64,000 nucleotides of DNA from positions 1-64,000 of the forward strand of contig JADJMO010000006.1 of assembly GCA_016709545.1 (NCBI GenBank). Reading direction: 5' to 3'. Of the stretch, positions 9,286 to 18,866 are shown piece after piece. A program made the position numbers and the translations under genes. This stretch comes from Myxococcales bacterium. GTDB lineage: Bacteria; Myxococcota_A; Polyangia; Polyangiales; JADJMO01. Within the stretch, counting starts at the first letter, position 1. Each line of letters opens with the position of its first letter. The notes under the pieces are model-generated. The model was given only the letters and a program-made list of their open reading frames with translations. It did no database searches and was not told the origin of the DNA.

Positions 9286-11875
9286 CCGCCGTTGTCGCGC
9301 GCGATCACCGGCTCCCAACTCCGTCCCGTCGCGACGAAACCGGCCCAGAAGAGAGGCGACGGATCGGTCGCGCGCAGCCGCAGCATGCTGGAGCGAAGCG
9401 CCGCCGCCGGGGATGCTCCCTTGGCGAGGGCTTCGTAGAAGGTCGCCATGAGGCTTGCGGTCGGTGCGTCGGCCACGTTCCAGAGCGACGAGACCACGCA
9501 CTGAGCACCGGCCATCAGCGCAGCGTCGCGAAAACCTTGGACCAGGCCGCCGGCACGGAGCTCGCCGGTCCCCGTCTCGCACCCTGACAACACCACGAGG
9601 GGCGTGTGCACGAGATCGATGTGCGCGAACTCGGCTGCGCTCACTAGCCCGTCGGTGAAGTCGGGCACCGAAAAGGCGAGCTTGGACGCGCCAGCGCAAG
9701 CGAGGACGGTGCGATAGAAGGGGTCGCTGCGAGCGTCGAGGTACGAGTCGCTACTCGTCTCCTCGTCGTCCACAGCGAGGGCGTGCGTCGCGATGTGAAG
9801 GATGCGTGGCGAGTCGAGAGCGAGGAGTGCCTCCTCCGTCGCGTCGGCTCCGACGTGCAGGCGAGCATTCGGAAAGACCTTGCGGATGATTGCGGCCTCC
9901 CGCTCGCCACCGGGAAGCGGCGCCAGGTTCGCAAGCCGCACCGACAAGGGACTGCTGTCCGCGGAGGGGACCGGACCCGGCTCGCCGAAGTCTGGAGCGC
10001 CGAAGACGACGACGTCATTGGGCTGCTCCCACGACGGCACCTCCAGTGGCGGCAGCAGCTCGCGCCCCGAGACGAGGCGAAGCAGCTCGAGGCGATCGAT
10101 CAGGTGATCATCGTCGACGATGAGCGCGTCGAAGGGTACGAGCGCCGCGGGGCCGTCGGCCGCGATCCACACTCGCCGCACGCCCGTGAGGCAGCCTTCG
10201 ATCGGACGCCAGAGGCAGTCGTAGAGCGCACGCAGCGGGGGATCGAGCCGGCTGGATTGGGTCGCGGGGTCGGGCGTCCCGTACGCATCGGCCTCCGCTT
10301 CGATCGCCTGACGCAGGTTGGCGGCGCCGAGGGCGATTGCGTCATCGTCGAGATCGATCAGCGCCGTTCTGCTGCGCCGTACGACGATCGCGGAATACGC
10401 AACGCCGAAGCCATGGGACCAGGGACTGGTGATAAGTCGCTTGGGGAGATGGATTGCGGATCCGTTGAACGAGACGAAGATCACCAGAGCTTCGTGCTCC
10501 TCGAGTCTCTTCTCGAGCGCGTCTGCAACCTCCTTTCCGTTGAGTCGCGTGAGCAGCGCCGCGCCTGCGTTTCCGAGCACCTGCGCGTCGAGCGCCGCCT
10601 TCCTTGTCCGCAGCAGTTCGGTTGCCGTCGCCAATTCTTCTTCCTTGCGACCGAGATCGTCTCGCGGGAACCGAGCGACGTGCGCGGCGACGACGGCGCG
10701 CCGCAGCGCCAGTCCCGTTGTCCAGTCGCTTCCCACCCAGCGCTGGATGAGCGCTGCGGCTCGCGCGCTCGCGTCGATCGCCCGACTCCGGAACGAGAGC
10801 ACGGTCGCGAGCGCGAGCCCCGACCATCCATCTCCGCCTCCTCGCGCAGCACGTAGGATGCGGTCGATCACTTCGCCGAGATCGTCGTACGTGGCGATCG
10901 TGTCCGCCACCGACCGTACGGACGCGCTGGTGTTGACGCGAAGCTCCTCGAGAAGGACGCCCATCGACAAGGCTTCCAGCGCGCCGACCCGATCGTCGTC
11001 CTCGAGCTTCAAGGCCCCGAGAGAGATGAGCGCAGCGGTGAGCGACTGTAGATGTCCCGGCGAGATGCCTCCCCGAAGTCCCTCGATCCCACGATCGAGC
11101 AGCTCGATCGCTCGCTTCCTGCACAAGGCATCCGACCGATCGATCCCGCTCCAGATGGTACCAATGCCGATGTAGGCGGCAAATCGCTCCGGGCCAGTCC
11201 CGCGTCCGCATAGAGCCGCTCGTAGATGCGGAGCGCGATCCCTAGCGACAGCTTCGCCCGCTCTACCCGGTCGAGATCCGCCAGTATCTGCGCGAACGTC
11301 TCGTACGCTTGGGCAACCTCGAGTGAGCTCGCACCGTGCAGGCGTTGGGCAAGCTCGCACGCCCTTTGGGCAGCCCGAAACGCGACGTTCAGGTCCGCGT
11401 CTCGGTCCGTCATGCCGATCATGTTTCTAGCGCGGTCGCGTAGCGCGACGGCGAGCAGCAGGTTCGCCCGAACGGTGAGCTCGTGCGCGCCGAGGAGGCG
11501 CTCGGCGTGGTTGCGTGCGACTTCTGCGAGCTTGACCGCCGCGCTGAAAGCGGCGAGCGCGAGCTCGTATCGGACGGCCAGTAGCATGTTGCGAATCAGT
11601 GGGAGCGGCTCCGTCGTGAACTGCTCGCGCCGGTAGCGCGAGGCGGAGAGCACGAGAGCGAGTCCCTCCTCGGCGCGGCCATGCCCGACGAACAGGAAGT
11701 CGGCGAGTAGCTCTTTCGCCTCGGCGATCACGACGGCCGGGGCCGGCTGCTCCTCGACCTTGCTCAGGAGCCCTCGCAGAAGGGCCTCCGCAATTGGTGT
11801 CTGGCCGGCGTACAGCTGGGCTCGAGCGTTCTCGAATACGGCACGAAGCTCGGGAGCATCTGGGGTCCCAACCAT
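9282..11875 (-). CDS. TPR-CHAT protease, frameshifted
   Basis: About 863 residues once repaired. The N-terminal 430 residues are alpha-helical repeats of TPR type ('AEVARNHAERLLGAHELTVRANLLLAVALRDRA' style pairs, described here only in part). The C-terminal half is a CHAT domain with 'VPFDALIVDDD', the catalytic His in 'ILHIATHAL' and the catalytic Cys in 'VVLSGCETGTG', then 'GAQCVVSSLWNVAD' and 'LFWAGFVATG'. The break is at about 11200, where one G is missing from GGG (LYADA / GTGPERFAAY). The start is ATG 11875; another ATG at 11891, with ribosome site GGAGGG and an ATGA overlap to the upstream gene, would need a second shift. It forms an operon with the gene at 11888-13342. Confidence 0.78.
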
Positions 11876-11887
11876 CGAGCGCAAGCG

Positions 11888-13342
11888 TCATCCCTCCAAT
11901 GCGAAGGCCGCCTCAACCCCCTCAATACGGCAGCGAAGCAGGAGATTGCGGAGACCTGCGAGGCGAGCGGCCAGGCGTTCGTCGTCGCTGATCAGGTATC
12001 CGACTGTCGCTGGCTCGAGGAGCTCGGGGTACTTCGCGATGACAGCGCGAAGCGCCGCCTTCGTAGGCGCGTACATCAGCGCCTCGAGCGCTCGAGTGGT
12101 GCGAGTGCTTGGATCGGATTCATCCAGGGTCTCAGGCACCCAGTCGACCGTGACCGCGGCTGCGGCCAGGCCGCCCTCCCGCGCTCTGCCGACGAACGCG
12201 AGCAGCTTCATGATCTGCGCGGCGTTATCGTCCGACCTCTGGCGCGCCGCCCATGCCTCGACCTCGAAGTCCGTCTCTGGGGTCAAGATCGATATCGACT
12301 CTTCGAGCATGCTCATCAGCTCGGCTCGTGAGTGAGCGCCGAGCATGTGCAGGTATGCCGAACGAACGGGCGCGAACGCGTCGTCGGGCGGGCCGGCCCG
12401 CCTTGGCGCGGGGCCGTCGAGCGTTATGCGAAGGTCCTGCATCGTCGACTTGAACAACGCCAACGCCTTGGCGAACTGGGGGTTCGCGCCGAACTGTCGT
12501 TCGAGAGCGAGCGCGAGCGGGGCAACGGAGCCGACGCGCGTCACAGCATCGGCGAATTGTCCGTTGTTGTAGAGGACGGTGGCCAACAACGCCTCGAGCT
12601 CGAGCAACGTTGCTGCAAACGCGACGTCCTGGCTCGCATTCCAGAGCTTGCACGTCAGCGACGTCGTTTCGCTTATGGCGCGCGCCGCGATCGCCTGCGT
12701 CTGCTCGCTCTCGCTCGGCAGTAGACGGCGTATGACCTCGAGTGAGCGCGCGCACGTCCACTTGCCGAGCTCGACGTTCTCGGTGTGCGCAGCGAGCGTG
12801 CGGGTGGCGGTCGTGAGACCGTGCGCGACCTCCATGTTTCGCGTATCCCGCTCGTCGGCGGGGCCCCACGTGCGTCCGAGATCGTCGATTGCCGTCACTA
12901 GTTGAAACATCGTCGCGTGCCCCAGCGACTCCCCAACGACCAGGAGAACGTTTGCGGTCAACTCGGCTGCCGACCCCAGGACGTCTTGACCTGCCTCGGC
13001 TCCAATCTGGCACGCGCGCGCGAGCACATGCGCCAGCTCTGGACCGCGGACCAGCTGACCGGCGAGGACCACCGGCAGGAGCTCCTCTGCCGCCGCCGAA
13101 AGACCTGAGCAAGCCTGGTCGTAGTCACACTTATGCGAGAGCGCTTCCGCCCGGGCCAGCCAAGCCGCAATCCTCACGGACGAACCTCGCGCGGTTCGAG
13201 GGTCCGCGATGATCTGATCCAGGATCTCCGCCGCTTCGTCCATGGGCACGGTGTTGATCGAGATCATCCCGGGCATCTCGGGCATCTCGATGACACCGCT
13301 TGCGATTAGCCTGCGCGCTCGCGCCACGAGTTCCATTGTCAT
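11888..13342 (-). CDS. Helical-repeat protein partnered with TPR-CHAT
   Basis: 484 residues, ATG start with GGAG upstream. It is mostly alpha-helical with irregular TPR/HEAT-like segments ('RIAAWLARAEALSHKCDYDQACSGL', written in part) and no catalytic motif. It is the first gene of a two-gene operon whose second gene, the TPR-CHAT protease, starts right at its stop. The neighbourhood suggests a sensor or scaffold that controls the protease. No family is recognised, so this role is inferred from context only. Confidence 0.6.
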   Translation of the reverse strand: MTMELVARARRLIASGVIEMPEMPGMISINTVPMDEAAEILDQIIADPRTARGSSVRIAAWLARAEALSHKCDYDQACSGLSAAAEELLPVVLAGQLVRGPELAHVLARACQIGAEAGQDVLGSAAELTANVLLVVGESLGHATMFQLVTAIDDLGRTWGPADERDTRNMEVAHGLTTATRTLAAHTENVELGKWTCARSLEVIRRLLPSESEQTQAIAARAISETTSLTCKLWNASQDVAFAATLLELEALLATVLYNNGQFADAVTRVGSVAPLALALERQFGANPQFAKALALFKSTMQDLRITLDGPAPRRAGPPDDAFAPVRSAYLHMLGAHSRAELMSMLEESISILTPETDFEVEAWAARQRSDDNAAQIMKLLAFVGRAREGGLAAAAVTVDWVPETLDESDPSTRTTRALEALMYAPTKAALRAVIAKYPELLEPATVGYLISDDERLAARLAGLRNLLLRCRIEGVEAAFALEG

Positions 13343-13933
13343 GGCTCCCCTCCTCCGTGAACGAGGCCGCGTCGCGCCCAGCGCGGTGCCGCGAAGTTGC
13401 GAGCCCTATTCGGTTCGATGCCGCGGCGCGAGACGGCAAATCGAGTGGCATCCGCGCTCCACTCTATCGCGCCCAGAGCATGGAGAGATCGTGCTCGCTT
13501 GTGTCGGCGCTTCGCGCGACTTCGTCATCGGCTCCGTCCAAACCTCCGCGTAGAGCTTCTCTGTTTCTCGGGTCGACACGCATCGCGCCGTAGTGTAGCC
13601 GCCGCTCGGACCTCCCCTTAGTGAAGGGCAGCCTGTCGTCGCTTTGGAGGTTCAGATCGCTGGTTGTTACGCGCAAGGGTTTACGAGCGCGAGCTGGGGA
13701 CTTCATCTGTTATTGCCATCCCCTCTGACGATCACCTCTCCGTTGGAGGGTCTGTTCGATGGTCAAGCGGTAGGCCCGCTCGGTCTCGTAGCCTTCGAGA
13801 TGGTCCCTCGCGATGCGGCTCGGTGCAAGGCTGTCAACCTCCTCACGCAGTCCTTCGGTCGGAGCTCAGGGCGAGCGCACAGCACCTCGGCCGCCGTGCG
13901 GTATCCGAGCATGCTACGTTCCGCCGGCGCGCC
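13343..13933. other. Divergent intergenic region
   Basis: About 590 bases between two divergently transcribed genes, so it should hold both promoters. An open frame of 97 codons at 13644-13937 ends in an ATGA overlap with the DUF2169 gene, but its composition and sequence do not look like a protein. No convincing promoter boxes or repeats were found. Confidence 0.45.
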
Positions 13934-15778
13934 ATGAGCAGGGACAAGCGCTCGAACTACGACGACGCCACCGAGTTCGCCCTCGCGCCGCTCGTGCTCC
14001 CGCCGCAGGCCGCCTCCGTCCCTCCACAGCCGGCGGCGCCACAAGCCGAGAGTCCCGACGCCACGCTCCCTTTCGGCTCGGGTCCGAGCGTGGAGGACGT
14101 GCCTCCCGAGATCCTCGCGCTCCGTGCTGCCTACGCCGCCCGCGTCGCCGCGGCACAGGCACAGGCACTCGCTCCACCAGCTCCACCACAGCCCGCGATA
14201 CCGCAACCTCCTCCCCCGTCCCCACCTGCCCAGCGTGGGTATGCGGACGAGACGATGGTCCTGGCGGCCGTTCCCTTCCCGTTCCCGAGCGCCTCCCAGC
14301 AGCCCCAGGCTCCCGTGCCACCTGCGCAGCCCGTGGTCACAGATCCACTCGCCGCGCTGCTGGCTGCCGGCCCTCCACCGAGTGCAGTCGCGCCACGACC
14401 CTCACACGAAGTCTTCACACCCATCCAAGCTCCGGCGCCGACCTACCCAGCCCCCGCCGACGACATGTTCGCACGGCTCGCCGCCCCGCCGCCTGCAGCG
14501 CCGGCTGCACCTGCGCCCGCCCTGGCCGCCACGCCCGCATCCTGGGGAAGTCCCGCTCCCGACCGCACCTTCGAGATGCCCGCAGAGGCGGCGCCCGCCG
14601 GATTCGGAGCCTACCCCGCGCCGCCGGCCCCACCCGCAGCGCCGGCCTACGCGCCGCCCGCCCCGGCACAGCCCTACACCCCGCCGTGGACACCACCCAC
14701 TCCGGCGACGCCGGCGCCGTGGAGTCCGCCGCCGCAGCCCGCCGTTCAGGTCCCGTGGGCCCAGCCGCAGCCGCCTCCCGTCGCGCCGCAGCCCGTCGCT
14801 CCACTCGCGGCGCGCCCTGCGCAGCGCGGGCGCAACGTGTGGAACTTCGACGATCCCACCGGCGCCTTCATGGTCGAGGACGTCGAGGTGCGCAACAAGA
14901 CCGAGGCGACCGTGGTCGTCCGTCCGGTCGGGTCGGGCGCGCTCGTTGTGATCAAGCAGCGCTTCTTCGCGAACCGACGCGGCGAACTCGCGATGGTTCC
15001 CGGCGCCACGATCCAGGAGGCGGACGAGGCCCACGCCGACATGATCGGCACCTCGCTGCGTGTGCCCTCCGACTTCGCCGGGCAGAAGGCCGGCACGGAC
15101 GTCGTCGTCCTTGGAGACGCCATCGCCCCGCGCGGTGGTGCCAGGCGCGTGGATGTCCGCGTGCGCGTCGGCCCTGCACAGCGTCTGCTCGCGGTGTTCG
15201 GGATGCGGACGTGGCACAAGGGACGCTTCCTCGGCGGCCTCAAGCTGACGGAGCCGACTCCGTTCGACCGTTGCCCGCTGCGCTGGGAACTCGCCTTCGG
15301 CGGCGGCGACGATCCCCTGAACCCCGTGGGGGTCGGTCGCGCCGCCAGCCTCGAGAACACCCTCGCGCCGCGCGTCGAGGATCCGAGCGCGCTCCTCGCG
15401 GACGAGCGCTCGCGGCCCTTGCCCTCTGGCGTGGCGCCCATCGCAGCCGACTGGCCGACCCGCGGTCGCTGCCAGCCCGGGGATCCGCGGCGCGAGCACT
15501 CGGCGGCGCCCGGCTTGACCACCCAGGGCTACCTCCAGGGTGGAGAGCCGTTCGAGTTCGTCGGCATGCACGAGGACGGCGAGCTCCGGGGATGCTGCCG
15601 CGACACGGCATGCTCGTGGAGTACCGGACGCCCGAGGCGCAGGCGCAGGCTCGTGCAGTGCTGGATGGGGTCTTGGTCCTCCCCGAACGAGCGCGTCTTC
15701 TTCCTGACGTGGCGTCTGCACCTGCCCACCGTCGAGGACCTCCGTAGCGTTCGCGTGACCGAATCAACCTCTCCCTGA
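13934..15778 (+). CDS. DUF2169 protein with long Pro-rich N-terminus, two compensating shifts
   Basis: About 614 residues from ATG 13934. Residues 1-300 are a low-complexity Pro/Ala/Gln linker. The C-terminal 310 residues match DUF2169, an accessory family common in T6SS loci ('NKTEATVVVRP', 'DVVVLGDA', 'RVRVGPAQRLLAVFG', 'PLRWELAFGG', 'NPVGVG'). Near the end the frame leaves and returns: one G missing at GGGG 15588-15591 and one extra C at CCCC 15681-15684. With both undone the segment reads GELRGMLPRHGML...LVLPNERVFFLTWRLHLP, as expected for the family. DUF2169 proteins are thought to help load T6SS effectors. It lies about 3.6 kb from the 3' end of the T6SS operon, on the other strand. Confidence 0.75.
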   Translation: MSRDKRSNYDDATEFALAPLVLPPQAASVPPQPAAPQAESPDATLPFGSGPSVEDVPPEILALRAAYAARVAAAQAQALAPPAPPQPAIPQPPPPSPPAQRGYADETMVLAAVPFPFPSASQQPQAPVPPAQPVVTDPLAALLAAGPPPSAVAPRPSHEVFTPIQAPAPTYPAPADDMFARLAAPPPAAPAAPAPALAATPASWGSPAPDRTFEMPAEAAPAGFGAYPAPPAPPAAPAYAPPAPAQPYTPPWTPPTPATPAPWSPPPQPAVQVPWAQPQPPPVAPQPVAPLAARPAQRGRNVWNFDDPTGAFMVEDVEVRNKTEATVVVRPVGSGALVVIKQRFFANRRGELAMVPGATIQEADEAHADMIGTSLRVPSDFAGQKAGTDVVVLGDAIAPRGGARRVDVRVRVGPAQRLLAVFGMRTWHKGRFLGGLKLTEPTPFDRCPLRWELAFGGGDDPLNPVGVGRAASLENTLAPRVEDPSALLADERSRPLPSGVAPIAADWPTRGRCQPGDPRREHSAAPGLTTQGYLQGGEPFEFVGMHEDGELRGCCRDTACSWSTGRPRRRRRLVQCWMGSWSSPNERVFFLTWRLHLPTVEDLRSVRVTESTSP

Positions 15779-16036
15779 GGGCGGCAGACAGCTGTCGTCG
15801 TTGAGGTCTTCTCACGGCGTGCCGCGAGTTGGCAGTCTCAGCCGCAGTCTACTTGACCGTGGGATCGACGATGGATGCCTTGAGCTCGCTGAGCTGCTGT
15901 GGAGCTGAACGCAACCGAATGTTTGCAACGCATGCTCTGATCGCAGACGAGCTCGTCGAACGCGGCCGTGGGCGTGCCACCGCCATCTTTCCGTCGCTTG
16001 GCGCACTACTGTTGCTCGACATGGCTTTTGCCCTCC

Positions 16037-17320
16037 TCACTTGCTACGGCGGATAAGCAGATCCCACGCCAACTCGTTGTCAAGATCTTCCTTCAACCTG
16101 GCCACGATATCAAGAACTGCACTGTCGGAAAGACTGCTGAGCGGATTCCGCGCATCGATGCATAGGACAGCCGTTTCCCCGGCCGAGTCCCCGGCCGCCC
16201 TGAACGGAATGGCGATGAAAGAGCGTGCCTTGCGTTGCCAGGCACGAACTGCCTCAGGTTGCAGCGACAACCCCTCCTGCATCGCCTTCGCTATGACATC
16301 CCTGACATATGCGTCTTCATCGACCTCTGGATCGGGCAGGCCACGGAGGCACTGCGCCTCCCCCGTGACGAACGCCTTTCCGATGGTCCCCTCGGGAGGG
16401 TCCGTCCCATACCTCGTGAGGCGTGGAGCATTCTGCTCAGCAGGCTTTCGGCCCTTCGAGTAGTGCACGTGGTAGCTCGAGCACACCAGTACCTTTCGGT
16501 TCTCTTGACTCGGGATGAAGATGGAGAGGCGTGCCTTGAGCTCGGAGACGGGAATCCCTGTGAAATCGTTCAGCGACAACGCCTCAATGTAGCCTTCCAA
16601 CTCTCGGAATATTCGGTCGTCCATCTGCGCAAGCAGCCGGATCCGTCGAGGGATCGCCGCGTTCAAGTGTCCGCCAGTTGAGGGGTTGAGGCAGACACGC
16701 ACCTCCATGAGTCGGTTGTGCTTGACGCTTACCTGAAATGGCGCCGTAAACCTACCCTTCAACGCGGGCGAGTCCAAGGAATCAAAGAAGGTCTCGGAGA
16801 CAATAATGTGCGATTGATCGCCGATAGATGCTATCCGAGCAACCTCATTGGCCCCACGACCGATGATGTGGGAGGTACCAAAGACATTGATCCCGGCCTT
16901 GAAGTCGCCACGATGAATCCCTAGACGCACCGCGAAGACTGGATTGGCGGTGCGGCAGGCATCCACGATCTTCTCGCAGAGGTTGATGAGGTGCTCAGGG
17001 CCTACTGCAACTCGGAAAACGGCGAGGAAGCCGTCGCCCGTACAATTTACGTAGTCGTGCGAGAGGGGGCCATTCAGATCGGCGAGGATACGATCCAGTT
17101 CCTGGATGCACTGGACCTGGTCGCGCTCGGTCTTTTCTGAGAATGCTACGATGTCGCACAGCACTAGGTAGCCAAAGGCCGCTTCCGGAGCAGATGTTGG
17201 GGGTGTCGAAGCAGAAATCGGCCCGTTGCGCGCAGCCTGCACCCTTGGCGGGCTTGCACGGCGCCGTGCCTGCTTCTTGGACTTCGCCGACCGTTTTGCT
17301 CGTTTGCCTCCCCCGACCAT
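16037..17320 (-). CDS. Class III nucleotide cyclase domain plus C-terminal GAF-like domain
   Basis: 427 residues. After a basic, Lys/Arg-rich leader (residues 1-35) comes a class III adenylate/guanylate-cyclase-type catalytic domain (about 48-215). Metal-binding aspartates are visible at Asp56 (VLCDIVAFS) and Asp96 (CTGDGFLAVF), followed by 'RLGIHRGDF' and 'GANEVARIAS'. Residues about 230-425 look like a GAF domain ('RSFIAIPFRAAGD...AVLCIDARNPL', in part). It would make a cyclic nucleotide in response to a signal sensed by the GAF-like part. Its codons are clearly less GC-rich than those of its neighbours, suggesting transfer. It follows the T6SS operon on the same strand after a 250-base gap, so co-regulation is uncertain. 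Pycsar-type immune cyclases are a possible alternative role. Confidence 0.75.
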   Translation of the reverse strand: MVGGGKRAKRSAKSKKQARRRASPPRVQAARNGPISASTPPTSAPEAAFGYLVLCDIVAFSEKTERDQVQCIQELDRILADLNGPLSHDYVNCTGDGFLAVFRVAVGPEHLINLCEKIVDACRTANPVFAVRLGIHRGDFKAGINVFGTSHIIGRGANEVARIASIGDQSHIIVSETFFDSLDSPALKGRFTAPFQVSVKHNRLMEVRVCLNPSTGGHLNAAIPRRIRLLAQMDDRIFRELEGYIEALSLNDFTGIPVSELKARLSIFIPSQENRKVLVCSSYHVHYSKGRKPAEQNAPRLTRYGTDPPEGTIGKAFVTGEAQCLRGLPDPEVDEDAYVRDVIAKAMQEGLSLQPEAVRAWQRKARSFIAIPFRAAGDSAGETAVLCIDARNPLSSLSDSAVLDIVARLKEDLDNELAWDLLIRRSK

Positions 17321-17570
17321 CGACCAAAACTACGAGGTCAGAGGGGTCTACTCCAGAGAAATCGCTTACGCTTGCGCCGGGTTGGCCATGGCTCTGACGC
17401 GGCATGTCGGACTGTGGCTGTCCTGCTGTCACCGACACCTTAGGGAGTTCATACCCCAGATCTTAAGTCCGGCTGCCTAGGATACGAACACGACGCCTGG
17501 CACGCGAGGATCGCGTGGGTAGTGTCATTCTCGTACACCACACGGTGGAGTGTTTCTTGTCACGCTCACC

Positions 17571-18865
17571 TCAACCGCCGCGCGCGACGATGAGCACCAG
17601 CTCCAGCTTCCGCTCCTGCGTGGGCTGGTACACCGCGAGTTCCTCCGCGGCCGCAACCTCCTTGAACAGCGGGTGCGACGTGTCGAGCCGGTAGTACACC
17701 CGGTTCTTCCTCCGCGGCAGCACCGACGGCAGCTGGTGCTCGACCGCGAACGGCACGCCCTGCGCCGCGGCCCGCACCGTCTCGCGGACGCGGGTCATCG
17801 CGCCGACCTTCGCGAGCGAGAGGAACCGGTCGTCCACCGGGAGCTCGCCCTCGGCCGACACCGCCAGCCAGAACGGGCGGTCCTGGAGCGCCCTCGGGAA
17901 GCGAGTCCGGAGCAGCATCGGCTCCACGGCCGTCAGCGGCAGGACCTCCAGCGGGGTTGGGACCTGCAGCTGCAGTCGCCGCGCGATCTCGTCGAGCACC
18001 GCCGCGAAGGCCGTGGAGGGGTGGTCGGGATCGAACGTCGTCAGCTCGGCGTCGGGCAGTCCATGCACCCCGCCGAGCGCGCCGCAGAGGCCGAGCAGCG
18101 CCTCCCACGCACGGCGCGGCGGGGCGACCGTGGCCGTGGTCAGCGCGGCGATGCGGGCCCGGTAGCGCCCGAGGAGAGAGCGGAGGGTGAGCACCGGTGC
18201 GTCGGAGACGTCGAAGCGCTCGGGCTCGCCCGGATCGCACCGCTGGATGGCGGCGAGTCGGCGGTCCTGGTCGTCGATGCGCGCGAGCAGGTCCTGGAGC
18301 CCGTCGCGCAGCACCGGCGCGACGCCGACCGAGAGGACCGGCGGCGCCGAGCGCTGCTCGTAGAGCGGACGGCCGAGGCGGCGGACGATGCGCGCGAGAG
18401 GGATGCCCTCGAGGTCGTCGGGGAGCGAGGTGCCGACGTGCAGTACGACGATGGGGTGGCCGTGGCCACGGCGCTGTCGGGGCTGTCGCCCAGCGTCTGG
18501 AACGTCCGCTGAAAGCGATGATCCTTGCCGTCGTTGGAGACCGCAGGGACGTGCGGCTGGTCGCGGCGAATGGCGACGAACACCGTCTGCTCGCCGTCGA
18601 CGTCGTGGAACGGGGGCAGCGGCGTCTCGAGCCGCGCCGCCTCGGCCCAGAGGCCCGAGGGGAACACCACCACGAGGTCACGCACGGAGACGGTGCCGGA
18701 CTCGAGCGACCGGTCCTCGAGCGACCCCGAGATCAGGCCGAAGCGGTGGTCGGCGAGCAGGCCGAGCGCGCCCTGGAGGCGCTCCTCGCGGTGGGTGTCG
18801 GCCCACTGCATGTGGTGCTGCATCAGCCGGAGGGCGAGGGGCCAGCGCGGACGACGAGGGTTCAT
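17571..18865 (-). CDS. tssK: Second TssK-like T6SS baseplate protein (TssK2), frameshifted
   Basis: About 431 residues after repair. The N-terminus 'RLMQHHMQWADTHREERL' matches the conserved TssK start (normally W-x-x-G-x-x-L-x-P-Q-H-F-Q) and is followed by 'HRFGLISGSLEDRSL'. The C-terminus has the TssK block 'RVYYRLDTSHPLFKE'. The frame breaks at GGGG around 18479; one base restores '...GDSPRQRRGHGHPIVVLHVGTSLPDDLEG' (shown in pieces). TssK links the phage-like baseplate to the membrane complex. It starts one base after the tssC stop and is the last gene of the operon. A canonical tssK is already present at 21471-22778, so this is a diverged paralogue. Confidence 0.72.
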
Positions 18866-18866
18866 G

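Noticed and set aside
13644..13937. 97-codon frame with ATGA overlap to the DUF2169 gene
   Set aside because: Composition is not protein-like and no ribosome site is present; the overlap is probably chance.
15829..16056. 75-codon plus-strand frame between DUF2169 and cyclase genes
   Set aside because: Overlaps the cyclase 3' end and lacks a ribosome site or family match.
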